Of a stretch of 64,000 nt of DNA, positions 1 to 11,099 are shown piece after piece (the first letter of the stretch is position 1; the number at the start of each line of letters is the position of its first letter). Source of the stretch: Trifolium pratense (Eukaryota; Streptophyta; Magnoliopsida; Fabales; Fabaceae); assembly GCF_020283565.1 (NCBI RefSeq), contig NC_060061.1, forward strand, positions 23,659,362 through 23,723,361. The letters run 5' to 3'. Both the position numbers and the translations under genes were made by a program. The notes under the pieces are model-generated. The model did no database searches. It was not told the origin of the DNA and saw only the letters and a program-made list of their open reading frames with translations.

Positions 1-1185
1 ATGGTTCCTGGTTTTTTCTTGCCCTTTAGGCCTTCTTAGATCTTTGGCCCTCTGTTTTTCCTCGTAGGCAATGTAATTCTTCGCCTTTTCGAAGAATGCA
101 TCCAGCGTTTTCGGCTCTTCGATCCCGACAGCTTTAGCAAAGTCGCTGTCCGGATGTAATCCCCTGTCGAGGAGATACAGCTTCATGCCCTCCTCGACCT
201 TCACTTCTACGGCTGCTTTGTTGAACCGTTCGAGGTAGGCCCTTAGAGGCTCGTTCTCGCCTTGGATAATGGCCTCGAGGGTTGCTTCAGTTTTTGGGTG
301 ACGCCTCGAGGAGGTGAAGTGAGCCCGAAAGCGGGCGCACAGGTCCGACCAAGAGTCTATGGATCCTGGCGCCAAGCTCTTGTACCAAGCCATAGCGCCT
401 TTCCTCAGAGTTGTGGGAAAGAGCTTACACTTGATAGAGCCTCGTACATTTCTGTACTCGAGGAGAGCTTCAAGATTTTCGATGTGCTCGTCCGGGTCTG
501 TCGAGCCATCGTAGGTATCCATTGCCGGTGGTTTCTCGAGTCCGACCGGTAGGGGGAGTTCTCGGATCCTTCGGGAGAGGGGGCCTTGGTGACTGTCCCT
601 CTCTTCCGGGGATCGGTTCCTTTGGCGGCGAGGAGGGTTGTCCCTTCTAGGGGAACGTCTCCTCGGCAGGGTGGAGTTTCGAGATATAGCCTCGTTTCTC
701 CTTGGGCTCGACCTCCTTTCGCTTCTGTGGCGAGGTGGTGAGCGAGACCTGGAGTAGGTTCTGCTCCTCACTGGTGTGGGTGAACGGCGAGCTGGGCGAG
801 CTTGCGCCGTGATCCTCGACTCGGCAATTGCGTCGATGCGACGGCTTTGTTGCTCGAGCCTTTGATTCTGCTGCTCGTATCGCTGGTTCTGCTGCAGCAG
901 TAAGTCCGACTGGCGGTTGATTGCATTGACCAGCGCAGCCATCATTTCTTGCATGGGAACGCCCGGAGGGATAGCCACTGCCGGAGTCGCCTGTGGCGGA
1001 GTAGCCACAGGGATCTGCGGTTCTTCTGGGTTGTAGGGCTCGTAATGTGCGTCTTGCCCTCCCTGGCCATCTTCCGTTACGGAGGCGAATTGTCCGTCCA
1101 GCGGGTGGTACGTCGCGTAGTCCATCGGTGATCCATGGTTCTCCGCCACGTGCTCCGGGATTTGGTGGTTGTTAACGCCAGCCAT
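1..1185 (-). CDS. gag: Ty3/gypsy gag polyprotein, 5' part (runs off the window)
   Basis: Read on the minus strand, a frame opens at an ATG at 1185-1183 and stays open for 395 codons to base 1, so the C-terminal part lies outside the window. Reading in order: a polar N-terminus, a Gln-rich stretch built of QQNQR-like units (coiled-coil-like), an Arg/Ser-rich basic segment, then a block beginning with the residues AMAWYKSL and DSWSDLCARF and passing through LRAYLERFNKA, typical of the plant retrotransposon gag (capsid) domain. Gag forms the cytoplasmic particle in which the element is reverse transcribed. The start is preceded by a primer-binding site and LTR in the right order, which fixes the identity. 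GC content is clearly above that of the neighbouring DNA. No stop or frameshift is seen, so the copy may be fairly young. Protease and pol are not in the window. Confidence 0.88.
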   Translation of the reverse strand, partial: MAGVNNHQIPEHVAENHGSPMDYATYHPLDGQFASVTEDGQGGQDAHYEPYNPEEPQIPVATPPQATPAVAIPPGVPMQEMMAALVNAINRQSDLLLQQNQRYEQQNQRLEQQSRRIDAIAESRITAQARPARRSPTPVRSRTYSRSRSPPRHRSERRSSPRRNEAISRNSTLPRRRSPRRDNPPRRQRNRSPEERDSHQGPLSRRIRELPLPVGLEKPPAMDTYDGSTDPDEHIENLEALLEYRNVRGSIKCKLFPTTLRKGAMAWYKSLAPGSIDSWSDLCARFRAHFTSSRRHPKTEATLEAIIQGENEPLRAYLERFNKAAVEVKVEEGMKLYLLDRGLHPDSDFAKAVGIEEPKTLDAFFEKAKNYIAYEEKQRAKDLRRPKGQEKTRNH

Positions 1186-1253
1186 TGGTCGTGAAGAAGG
1201 TGTTTTGAAGGAAGTTTTTTAGTTTTTGGTTTGGTTAAACAGGGAAACTAGGG

Positions 1254-1271
1254 TCCCCACAGACGGCGCCA
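1254..1271 (-). promoter_or_regulatory. Primer-binding site of the gypsy element
   Basis: On the minus strand this reads TGGCGCCGTCTGTGGGGA, one base after the LTR end. The first nine bases (TGGCGCCGT) match the complement of the 3' end of plant tRNA-Asp, with mismatches further in. It primes minus-strand DNA synthesis. The tRNA assignment is from memory and only partly matching. Confidence 0.7.
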
Positions 1272-1272
1272 C

Positions 1273-1740
1273 TGATCGTGTAGACCAGAAAGATGCGACC
1301 TCGCCGGCGTTTGCGGTGGTTGAGAGCGTTTCAGACCCCTGTTGGAGCGGAGGGGGGTTGTGTACCTGCAGGCACTCCGACGCTCAAGTCAGTATGTGTG
1401 TAAGGTTTTCTTAGCTATAAAATGCGTACCTTGCAAATGAAGTGGAGATGCATATATATAGCCCCCAGCGCTGGGCTAAGGCCCTTGATGACATTAATGG
1501 CCATCAAGTGGCTGCCGGAAAACGGCTTGGAGGCCTTGATGTGCAGTAAATGCTCATCATTCCGGTTTACGGCCGTTACAATACGCAAGAGTATCTGACC
1601 GTTAGGACGTGCTCGGATGGTATATGTGTTCGACACCCTCTGATGCTCGAGCTCTAAGCTCGGCCCAGAACAGGAATTAATAGTTAGAGTTATGAACTTT
1701 GCGTCTCTTTTTGAATTGTTTTGGATATTCATTGTTCAAC
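1273..1740 (-). repeat. 5' LTR of the gypsy element (outer edge uncertain)
   Basis: The inner edge is clear: a terminal CA on the minus strand (TG at 1273-1274) next to the primer-binding site. A TATATATA box near 1451-1460 on the minus strand fits a U3 promoter firing toward gag. The outer boundary is not fixed because the partner LTR is outside the window; about 1740 is a guess from a TG start, and about 1634 is also possible. Confidence 0.55.
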
Positions 1741-1999
1741 TCAATCCGTTGAACTGAATTAGGTTTGAGTGCAGTCGATGATTCCTAACTGCATTGCAAT
1801 CAATAATATTTGAGTCGTTCAATTAAAATTGGACGGTTCAAGTGTATTTACTGCATGCGTGTAGTTTGACTGCACTATCCATATCACACTTGGACTATGC
1901 TTTGTGAACATCTTCTTGACCTTTGTTTTGATTGAATATATGTTGCCGGGTATGACTCATATACTAATAAGAGGATAAATCGCTCAATAGACGGCAAAA

Positions 2000-2990
2000 T
2001 GTTGTAAAACGGTTTACTGAGTTTAATAAAAAACAGAAAAATGATTTTTTCAAAATGGCAACGAAACTATTATTGGCTGAGTCGCGTACTAGGTCGCTTT
2101 CTTTAAGACGTTTCGCGGAACTACTCGAAATAGTGCACTGTAGTATATCAACCGCGAAGTCCCCAGGATAAAACAGCCGTTTTCAATGAAAATACCGATA
2201 AACTACTGCACTGTAGTATCGGCCAGAATAACACCAAGTATGGTCGAAAATTTCGAACCACTCTAATTGATATACGAATATCAATTCTACGGCAACAACC
2301 GTTCAAATTTTGAAACAACAAAAATTAATTTCGAAGAAGAAAATGAGAGAAGGAAAGAAGCAGTTTTCTCAGAATGCAGAGAAAAAGAAGTGAGTTAAAA
2401 CTGAAGAAAATAAGTGGTATTTATAGGCAAGTAGGGAGCTGGAATCAGAGAGTTTTCAGGAGTTGAAGGCACACGATTTTGACCGTTAGTGCTCAGTCAA
2501 ATTTCAAAACGTGGCATAAAAATAGGACACGCAGGCACACGTATTATTTGACCGTTTAACAGATAGAAATCTGTTCAGACTTGGTCTTAGCACATTTAAC
2601 ATGTGCGAATTAAGGGACACACTTAAAAGAAATTTAAATTCAAAAATTTCTTTTTTCTTAGTATTAAAAAATTAATATATCACCCAAGCCCAAGCCCAAG
2701 CCCAAGCCCGAACCGAGCCGAGCCGGCCTGTCGGACGGACGGCGGCGGCAGCGGCGCGCGCGCGTGTGTGATATTCGACATTGTGTGTGGTCTCCCTTTC
2801 TTACAAAAGTGGGTACCCCAAGGGCACACCCTTGGATTGCCACCTTGTGGTATATAAACACTACCAAGTGGTGTGATTTTTCCAATGTGGGACTCAAAGA
2901 GCCTTTTTTCAATTCACACTACACATGGTTCTAACAAATGTGTTTACTTCAATACCAAGTTTCCTCTTATTCCTTCATCATGATCCAACA
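2000..2990 (-). repeat. Complete 3' LTR of the copia element
   Basis: On the minus strand it starts TGTTGGATCA next to the polypurine tract and ends ACAACA, giving a TGTTG/CAACA terminal inverted repeat and 991 bp. A TATAAATA box on the minus strand at 2418-2425 fits the U3 promoter. The first 427 bp (2554-2980) also appear as the 5' LTR remnant at 7327-7724. It contains a variable CCCAAG repeat (near 2681-2708) and a GC-rich patch (2710-2770). Confidence 0.8.
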
Positions 2991-3007
2991 ATCCCCCACT
3001 TGAATTT
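2991..3007 (-). promoter_or_regulatory. Polypurine tract of the copia element
   Basis: The minus strand reads AAATTCAAGTGGGGGAT immediately before the 3' LTR start. This is the standard plus-strand priming site of plant copia elements. Confidence 0.75.
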
Positions 3008-3509
3008 AAAAAAGTTGTTTCAGTCATAACGTTAAACGTTTCAGTAAGATTGTGCATAAGCGAAGGTGAGCTAAGTCTTGGAACCTTCACGTAGCCAGTA
3101 AGAGCCTGATTAAGCAAGAGTGACGTTTAGTCTTGGAACTCTATCTCAGATTTTCCTCAAACCAGCACACAACCTTTCGTAAGGTGTTTTCTAAGGCCCG
3201 TGCATTAATGGCCCTGCACGTCTATCCCAGTTTCATGAATGCTCTAGGAATTCGCCCCGAAATTCCAGAGGAACCGGCCTCAGTTCCACATTCATATAGG
3301 TGATTCTATCAAGAGTACTCCTGATGTACTCCACTCCTATAGAGTATAGATTTCATTAAGAGTTTTGCTAACTCAACCTTTCTCATTTCAGGATTCATGC
3401 TTCTTAATTTGCATGTTCATCTCATATTACTCACAACTTGTTGTTTACCCATTGGAACCTAATTCTTGGGATCTCCAGTCTTTTAGGTTGGGTTACCATC
3501 ATAAGTAAT

Positions 3510-5060
3510 TCACTTCATAGGCATTAGTCCCATCTTGACAGATGTATTTTGGACTTTCTCTCTAGCCAGTCCTTTCATCAAAGGATCTGCTAGGTTATCA
3601 TTAGTGCGTACATGATCCACTCTCACAGCACCTGTAGTGATGAGCTCTCTCACTGTGCTGTGCTTTCTTCTAATTTGACGTCTTTTACCGTTATAAAAAC
3701 GATTCTCAATTTTAGCGATAGCTGCAGTACTATCACAATGGATCAAGACAGCAGGCATAGGTTTTTCCCATAAGGGAATCTCAGATAACAAGCATCTCAA
3801 CCAGCATGCTTCTTCACTAGCAGTTGCTAGTGCTATCATTTCAGATTCCATAGTGGACTGTGCCAAAATGGTCTGTTTCTTAGACTTCCATGATACAGCT
3901 CCACCGGCTATACTAAATATAAAGCCACTAGTAGCTTTGGAATCATCTGACAAGGTGTTCCAATCAGCATCACTGTACCCTTCAAGTACAGCTGGAAATC
4001 TCTGATAGTGTAATCCGAGATTCATGGTCCTTTTCAGGTATCTCATGACTCTCTCAATAGCGTGCCAATGCTCATTGCTGGGTCTGCTGGTAAACCTACA
4101 CAAGAGTCCCACGACATAGGCGATGTCGGGTCTAGTACAATCAGTGGCATACCTAAGACTACCAATGATGCTCGCGTATTCTGTTTGTCTTACGCTATCA
4201 CCAGTGTTCTTAAACAGTTTTACACTGGGATCATAAGGAGTGCAGGCAGGTTTACAGTTAAAGTAACCGTATTTCTTTAAGATCTTTTCCACATAATGTG
4301 ATTGATCTAGGGATATCCCCTTCTCAGACCTAGTGATTTTTATTCCAAGAATCACACTAGCTTCTCCGAGGTCTTTCATATCAAAGTTGTTACTCAACAT
4401 TGATTTCACATTATTTATGGCAGAAAGGTTTGAGCCAAATATCAACATGTCATCTACATAGAGACATATTATAGTGCAAATGTTGCCATCACATTTATAG
4501 TAAATGCATTTGTCACTCTCATTGAGTCTGAACCCATTCAATATCATTAAGTTATCAAACTTTTCATGCCATTGTTTCGGAGCTTGTTTAAGACCATACA
4601 GAGATTTATCTAACTTGCAGACCTTAGTTTCCTGTCCATGTATAACAAACCCTTCAGGTTGTTCCATATAGATTTCTTCTTCTAAGTCACCATTTAAAAA
4701 AGCAGTTTTAACGTCCATTTGGTGTACAATTAAGTTATAAATAGCTGCTATTGAAATAAGTACTCGAATGGACGTTATTCTAGTGACAGGTGAAAATGTG
4801 TCGAAGAAATCTATATTTTCTCTTTGTCTAAAACCTTTGGCTACAAGGCGAGCCTTGTATTTTTCAACCGTGCCGTCGGGTTTTAGTTTCTTTTTCAAAA
4901 TCCATTTGCAACCAATTGGTTTGCAACCGGGAGGTAAGTCTACTAAGTGCCATGTTTTGTTAGATTCTAGAGAATCCATCTCATCATTAATAGCTTCTTG
5001 CCAAAGATCTGCATCCATCGATGACAAGGCTTCTTGAAGATTTGCCGGATCTTCACTGGA
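3510..5060 (-). pseudogene. pol: Copia pol, reverse transcriptase and RNase H half
   Basis: The frame stays open to a stop at 3510. It starts with the usual RT entry region ([13 protein letters not shown], then [12 protein letters not shown]), has the conserved [12 protein letters not shown] segment and the YVDD polymerase motif (codons near 4450-4459), and ends with the RNase H block, including SDADW, the QSTMESE region and a HCDSTAAI segment. These domains copy element RNA into DNA. Domains are intact, but the frame is out of register with the integrase frame upstream: continuity is lost near 5055-5062, where a deletion seems to have removed the linker usually seen before this region. RT could be made only by frameshifting or from its own internal start (ATG at 5027). 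Confidence 0.9.
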
Positions 5061-7325
5061 CCATAGTCTTTAGCAACTCTTACACGTTTGCTTCTACGAA
5101 GTTCATTTTCTACTTCGTCATTGCTATCATCATTTGGTATCACTGGTAAGTGACTCGACTCAGGAATATTATCCTGTTCAGTGCCCCCACTATTTCTTGA
5201 TTTAAAGGGAAATTTATTTTCATAGAAATCTGCATCATTAGATTCTATGATCACTTTTTCATTTAGGTCGAAGAACCTATATGCTTTACTGTTTGTTGCG
5301 TAACCAATGAATACACATTCATAGGCTCTACTAGCGAGTTTAACTCGCTTCGGGTCCGGTTTACGGACATAGGCTAGACATCCCCAAGTTCTTAAATAAG
5401 ACAAGTTTGGTTGTCTTTTCTTTAATATTTCATAAGCAGATTCGCTTCTTTTAGATTTGGGAATTCTATTCAAAACAAAGCAGACAGTCAAAATTATTTC
5501 CCCCCACCAATGTTTAGCGGCACCGGAATTTAACATAATAGCAACAACTAATTCAGTAAGAGTTCTATTCTTTCTTTCTGCTTTACCATTCATTTCAGGG
5601 GAATATGGTGCAGTCGTTTCATGTATAATTCCGTGTTGTTTATAAAAATTATTAAATAAACTAGAATTATATTCGGTTCCCCTATCACTACGAAGTCTTT
5701 TGATTTTCGTATTAAATTGATTTTCTATTTCTTTCACAAAAATTTTGAACATGTCAAAAGCATCACTTTTATTTTTCATTAAATAAACAAAAGTATAATC
5801 TGAACAATCATCAATAAAAGTGATAAAATAACGTTTGTTATTCCTAGTCATGGTTCCATCTAGTTCACATATATCAGAATGTATAAGGTCCATTGGTTCA
5901 GATTCTCGTATTACTGATTTATGTTTGCTCTTTGTTATTTTAGCTTGACTACAAAATTCACATTTTTCTATGTCATTAAAACTAAGTTTAGGAATTAATC
6001 CTAAGTTACTAATATTCAAAATAGATCGTTTATTAACATGACAAAGTCTAGAATGCCAAATATTAAAATCACACAAAGAGTAAACAGAAGGAGAAATTTT
6101 ATTAATAATCATTTCATCAACATTAAGCTTAAACATGCCATCAGAGGCGTACCCTTTCCCAATAAAAATACCATTCTTAGTGATGGTGTACATATCAGCC
6201 CCAATAGTTTGATTAAACCCAGCCTTATTTAAGAGGAAACCAGAAACAAGATTCTTCTTCATCTCAGGAACATGAAGGACTTCCTTCAAGATAAGAGTCT
6301 TTCCAGAGGTGAACTTCAGAACAACCTCTCCAATACCAGCAACATCAGAGGTGTGAGCATTACCCATCTGCACCTTCTTATTTTCAGCATTCGTGTATGT
6401 TTTAAACATAGCACGATCATAACAGACATGGCGGGTAGCGCCAGTATCTATCCACCATCCATCAGTACCACCGACCATATTAATTTCGGTGATCATAGCA
6501 GCATATGGCTCATCAGCCACATTCACATTAATATGTGCAAGATTAGCCGGTTTAGGCCTCTTTGGATTTTTGCACTTCTTTGATATATGACCTGTTTTCC
6601 AGCAATTGAAGCAGTAAAATGGCTCAACAGTGTCATTTCTAGGAGGTGGTTGTTGCTGATGTTGCTTAGCAATATGGCCCCTAACCGGGTTACCATTCTT
6701 AACTCGGTTTTGAACGCGGCTCTGATTCTGATTTTCCAAAGGTTTGCCCGTAGGCTTCAGAGCTGCACCGAATTTCTTTTTATTGGTGTTAGAAACAACC
6801 AATATCTTTTCTTCCTCTTTCATATCCTGTTTCCGAGATTCTTCTTCTATACGAAGACGGGTAATCAGACCCTCAATGGAAAACTCCTTTGTCTTATGAC
6901 GGAGCTGATTCTTAAAGTCTTTCCAACTGGGGGGCAGCTTATCAATAATGACAGAAATTTGAAACTGCTCATGTAAAGGCATACCTTCAGTTATTATCTC
7001 ATGAGCAATCTTCTGCAGTTCATGTGACTGCACTTCCACCGACCTCTCATCAACCATCTGGTATTTCAAATACCTGCTCACAGCATACTTCTTCACTCCA
7101 GCTTCCTCAGTATCATACTTCTTACTAAGAGCCTCCCACACATCACTGGCTGTATTATAGGTTCTGTAATAATCATACAGATCATCCTCCAATCCATTAA
7201 TGATATAGTTTTTGCAAACATAATCATTATCAATCCAGAGCTGCCTATCTATTTCTAGTTGCAGCGCTTTCTCTTTAAGCTGTTCTGCCGTGGCCTTGCC
7301 TTTATCTTTTTCGGCAGATACAGCA
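5061..7325 (-). pseudogene. gag-pol: Copia gag-protease-integrase half, N-terminus deleted
   Basis: One long frame with gag from the middle of its capsid region (WIDNDYVCKNYIINGL), a CCHC zinc knuckle (C-FN-C-WKTG-H-ISKK-C, codons near 6560-6610), an aspartic protease with IDTGAT (near 6440), a GAG-pre-integrase His/Cys region (HSRLCH through CEFC) and an integrase core with Asp in DLIHSDI, Asp in RSDRGTEY and Glu in GKAERKN, so the DDE triad is present. The true gag start is absent: the frame continues straight into LTR sequence, so the first 23 or so residues of the ORF starting at 7393 are encoded by the LTR. At the 3' end the frame shifts relative to RT. Confidence 0.9.
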
Positions 7326-7724
7326 TGTTTAACAGATAGAAATCTGTTCAGACTTGGTCTTAGCACATTTAACATGTGCGAATTAAGGGACACACTTAAA
7401 AGAAATTTAAATTCAAAAATTTCTTTTTTCTTAGTATTAAAAAATTAATATATCACCCAAGCCCAAGCCCGGCCCGAACCGAGCCGAGCCGAGCCGGCGG
7501 CGCAAGCGTGTGTGATATTCGACATTGTGTGTGGTCTCCCTTTCTTACAAAAGTGGGTACCCCAAGGGCACACCCTTGGATTGCCACCTTGTGGTATATA
7601 AACACTACCAAGTGGTGTGATTTTTCCAATGTGGGACTCAAAGAGTCTTTTTTCAATTCACACTACACATGATTCTAACAATTGTGTTTACTTCAATATC
7701 AAGTTTCCTCTTATTCCTTCATCA
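7326..7724 (-). repeat. Truncated 5' LTR of the copia element
   Basis: About 398 bp align almost base for base with 2554-2980 of the 3' LTR; the main difference is a shorter CCCAAG/GC-rich patch. It lacks the equivalent of 2000-2553 (TATA, R and U5) and is joined directly to gag codons at 7325/7326. Its outer end lacks the terminal TGTTGGATCA and is followed by a second copy of AAGTTTCCTCTTATT. Confidence 0.85.
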
Positions 7725-7741
7725 AGTTTCCTCTTATTACT

Positions 7742-8086
7742 TCAATAGACGGCAAAACGTGAGCGACTATGCTTTGGGCCTGACCCAAACATGAAACATA
7801 TGTTGGTTTACAACTAAGGGTGTGACAGCAAGTTTAAGATTGTAATACAAGGAAAGTGCATACACTTAAGACGTTGACAAATTTGCTCAGATTTTATTAC
7901 CAAAGATCGTATGTGTTCATTTATTCATCACCTTAAAAATGTATCCTGTATTGCTATGTTGTTCTATCATGTGTTATTGAGTCATGTACTAACTTTTTGT
8001 GGATCAAACTCTTAACCAATGGCAAGCCACAACCTTGATGCCATTTGTCCCAGTGCATCCTTTATCCTTTATCGGTTTAACCTTTA
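7742..8086. other. Intergenic, no gene seen
   Basis: AT-rich DNA between the copia element and a possible Helitron start. Apart from the 16-bp word shared with the other flank of the copia element, nothing was recognised. Confidence 0.6.
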
Positions 8087-8663
8087 TCCTTTATATATTA
8101 AGACAGAAAACATGTTTTCCTCCTAAACTTACTTAATAGTCCGCCTAAATCTTCTACCTTTTTTTTAATTAATTAATTAATTACTTAATTGTCAATAATA
8201 ACACCTTGCAAAACCTTTCAAATTCCTATTCCAATGCTACAACTAATTCCACCTAAACTCCTACCCGTATTTTATTCTTCATATCTCATACACATTCAAT
8301 TCCCCTTTCCAATTCTAATAGCCACCCTTTAGAGCAAAGGAAACAAATCGACATCTTCATGTTTAAAAAAAAAATTCTATATTTTTCCTAGAGTTACATA
8401 TATTGTTCATCCTTGTAAAATAAAATTAGTAAATTTGGTTTTTATCTATATAAACACAAAATCACATTTTTTTCATACTCTAAATATTTTCTATTTTGTT
8501 TTTAGTCTCTCATCACCAATTTATTTTTATGTTCATCTTAATCAGGGCCGATCCTGACTATTTAGAAGTCTGATTTAAATATTAAAAATAGACTCCTAAT
8601 AAAAAATATGTTAAAAAAATATATCATTTATTTAAATTATAAGTAACATAAGAAACATCAATA

Positions 8664-8800
8664 ATGAATTGATTCAAGCGGTAGGCGTTTTGGTTGTGGT
8701 CACATATTCGATTCCATGGCTCATGTGTATGGAAAAAATTCGGTTGGGAGGGGAGAAAATTCTTAATCAAGAAACGTGTAATTTTTTTTTACTTGATTAG
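8664..8800 (+). mobile_element. tRNA-derived SINE
   Basis: A box-A-like TCAAGCGGTAGGCG is followed by a box-B-like TCACATATTCGATTCC about 30 bp later, then the ATGGAAAAAATTCGGTTGGG-type body seen in legume SINEs. AAGAAAC occurs on both sides as a weak candidate target duplication. Boundaries are approximate. Confidence 0.45.
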
Positions 8801-8917
8801 GATATCTTTTTTATTAAACATATAATATTTTACTAAACATTGGTAATATATAAGCAGTATTATAAGGCCTCAAAATTAATCTATTGAGTACATTTGATAT
8901 TTTATAAACACTAACAA

Positions 8918-8966
8918 TATATTATTATTATTATTATTATTATTATATTATTATTATTACTACTAC
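8918..8966. repeat. (ATT)n microsatellite
   Basis: A nearly pure ATT run with one interruption, grading into ACT units at its right end. Confidence 0.9.
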
Positions 8967-9171
8967 TTCAACATTTTCAGTTGAGCCCCTCAAAATTTTG
9001 AGGCTCGATGCTGTCGCTCACCCTGCACCTCATAAGGGACGGGCCTGATCTTAATGTCAATGTTTTGACCCTTTTTTGTTCAAGACATGTCTATATATTA
9101 TGTCTATATATTATATTAAACATGGCCATGTCTATGGTGCAACACTGAACTAGGTCTTTCATGGTACACAA

Positions 9172-9285
9172 CTTCTTTTTATTGTTAGATTGAATAGTTA
9201 CATATGATTTTATGGTGGACCTTCCACAGCATATTTCCCCCTTCTTTTTATTGTTAGATTGAATAGTTACATATGATTTTATGGT
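9172..9285. repeat. 45-bp direct repeat, two copies
   Basis: An identical 45-bp unit lies at 9172-9216 and 9241-9285, separated by 24 bp. It begins CTTCTTTTTATTGTTAGATT. The small minus-strand ORF across it repeats the peptide TIKSYVTIQSNNKKK only because of this duplication and is not taken as a gene. Confidence 0.9.
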
Positions 9286-9885
9286 ACACAACACTTATTT
9301 TTAATTTATTTTTTTTTAAAAAAAAAACAGTTTTCTTTTTTTTCTTCTTAATTTCTTTTTTCAGTGACTTTTTATTTTTTAACCGTTGTCGATGCCGCTC
9401 CGATCAATGAATTTCCTGTCCGGACGTTCTGTAACCATGTCGTCGGAAATTCCATTGTTATCGCCGATTTGAAGGTAGAGAAAAACGGAGATCTAGGACG
9501 GTTCGTAGATCCTCTTCCACGCACAGATCTACAATAACAGAATTGAAACGCGATAGCCGGAACAAGCGTATGGTGATTACTGTGTTTGCTTGATGGTAAA
9601 TGGTAATGGAATACAAAAGTAGGGAATTGAAGAAGAAGAAGAAGGTAAAGATCCCATGTAACATGGCTCACCGAAAATTTATTAACACTTTTTAATCAAA
9701 TGGTAAATATTTGTTGTGCATAGTGCAAGACCTACAAAGCTAGTGCACATTAGACAAAAGCCATTAAACATATATAATTTCATATAATGTTAAAAAAAAA
9801 TATAAAAAACATGTCAAAATTTTGTCCATTAGGATTAAAAACAAAATAGATCGATATTATTCTAAGGATAAAAACATTTGATTTT

Positions 9886-10017
9886 TTTTTTGTCAAGTAG
9901 GCATAATGACTATAAATTTCATTCTTAAGGTGGATAAGTGAGATGATCGGGGTTTGAACATCGGCCTCCTGCATATATAATACAATATTCATGACAACTG
10001 AACTAAACTCACGGGAT
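9886..10017 (-). mobile_element. SINE with target-site duplication
   Basis: On the minus strand: box A (AGTTCAGTTGTC), about 40 bp on a box B (GATGTTCAAACCC), then a body ending CCTACTTGACAAAAAAAAAA. The flanks AACATTTGATTTT (9873-9885) and AACATGTGATTTT (10018-10030) match at 12 of 13 bases and are the likely target duplication. The CTACTTGA-plus-A-tail ending is shared with the copy near 22.3 kb. Confidence 0.7.
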
Positions 10018-11099
10018 AACATGTGATTTTATTGTTTTATAAGGACAAAAAGCAAAATTCGTTAATTTTATAAGATGAAAATGTCTGGAGTTCTCCGATA
10101 ATGGGTTGAACCTTCTTTGTTCTAGAGGTAATAATATTTTATTATCTAAAACATATGATTATGTATAATTTACCCGTCCATTGCGAGTTTAGGCGCCTAA
10201 TCAAATAATTATCCTACCTAACATCTGCTCAAAACCCTTTGATATTCCTTTTACTTTTGTCCTTCCAACAAATGCTATAGATGAGGACCCTTCATTTTCC
10301 TCTGCTCTTTTTCAATGCCAAGGAATACTACTAACCTTTAACAAATGCACGGCTAACAACAATTTTGTGGAGTGTTCTTTCACTTTTTTTTATTTATATT
10401 TTTGTCTCTTAATTAAATTAATTAATCATAGGTTTACTATTTTATTCCATAATTTTTTTATTTCATTTTGTTCCTTAAGCTATAAACATTATACAATTTG
10501 ATCCTTTAATTTTTTTTCATTTCATTTTGCTCTATTAAGTTTGAATAATCGACACTTTAATCCTTTAAGTAACTAAATTTTGACAATTTAATCCTTCTAA
10601 CCATTAAGTTTAAGCCAAAATTGCATTTAAGTAGAAAAAAATCTTTCTAATTTAAACTTTGTACAAGATATTTTTAGTGATTAGAGTTTGTACTATTATT
10701 CATCAAGAGCATCGATATATATGGAGGAGGGAAGAAGAGAAGAGAAGAGAGAAAGTCAGAAAGAATATAATTTTTCTTATTCACTAAGAGTTCACTTTAC
10801 ATGATGCATAAGATCTATTTCTTGATAAATAAAATGAGTCAATAACATGGATCAATAATTTATATGGAAACCCACTAATATTCATAACAAAATTATATTT
10901 TTTTTTTAAAATTATATTTATTCTTTCTTAAAATTAAAAATGATTAAATTGTTAGTTTTTTTTTTTTAACATTTTTATGTTGTAAATGTAATCTACCATT
11001 GTTATAAAATAAATATACTCTCAATTCACACCATGAAAAACCAATATTCTACGCACCAACACAATCCCGTCCCGTGCATCGCACAAGTACACGGACTAG

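Larger units (their letters stand above)
2000..7741 (-). mobile_element. Rearranged Ty1/copia retrotransposon
   Basis: A minus-strand copia element. On the left it has a complete 3' LTR (2000-2990), a polypurine tract, a 3' untranslated stretch (2991-3509), RT-RNase H, then integrase, protease and gag; on the right is a truncated 5' LTR. The primer-binding site, leader and N-terminal part of gag are missing. The outermost 10 bp of the 5' LTR are replaced by a duplicated patch of LTR sequence (7725-7741). A 16-bp word (TCAATAGACGGCAAAA) flanks both sides (1984-1999 and 7742-7757) instead of the normal 5-bp target duplication. With a pol frameshift as well, the copy cannot be autonomous. Confidence 0.9.
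8087..11099 (+). mobile_element. Possible non-autonomous Helitron
   Basis: The right end reads CCCGTGCATCGCAC, then ACACGGACTAG at 11089-11099, followed by T: a GTGC/GCAC hairpin upstream of a terminal CTAG and host T, as in plant Helitrons. A candidate left end after a host A is TCCTTTATATATTAAGAC at 8087, resembling AT-rich Helitron 5' ends that start with TC. No Rep/helicase coding is present. The right end is moderately good and the left end is a guess. The interval contains two SINEs and simple repeats. Confidence 0.35.

Noticed and set aside
2664..2912. 82-codon ORF within the copia LTR, also present at 7453-7656
   Set aside because: It is LTR sequence; the reading frame differs between the two LTR copies in its simple repeat.
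1888..7780. GACTATGCTTTG shared between 1893 and 7766 as part of the copia flank duplication
   Set aside because: The word is short and not collinear with the 16-bp duplication, so chance is as likely.
9091..9294. Small ORF with a repeated peptide
   Set aside because: The peptide repeat comes from a 45-bp DNA direct repeat, with no gene context.
9372..9671. Overlapping minus-strand ORFs with a hydrophobic start
   Set aside because: Two frames are equally open, the sequence is pyrimidine-rich, and no domain or splice support is seen.
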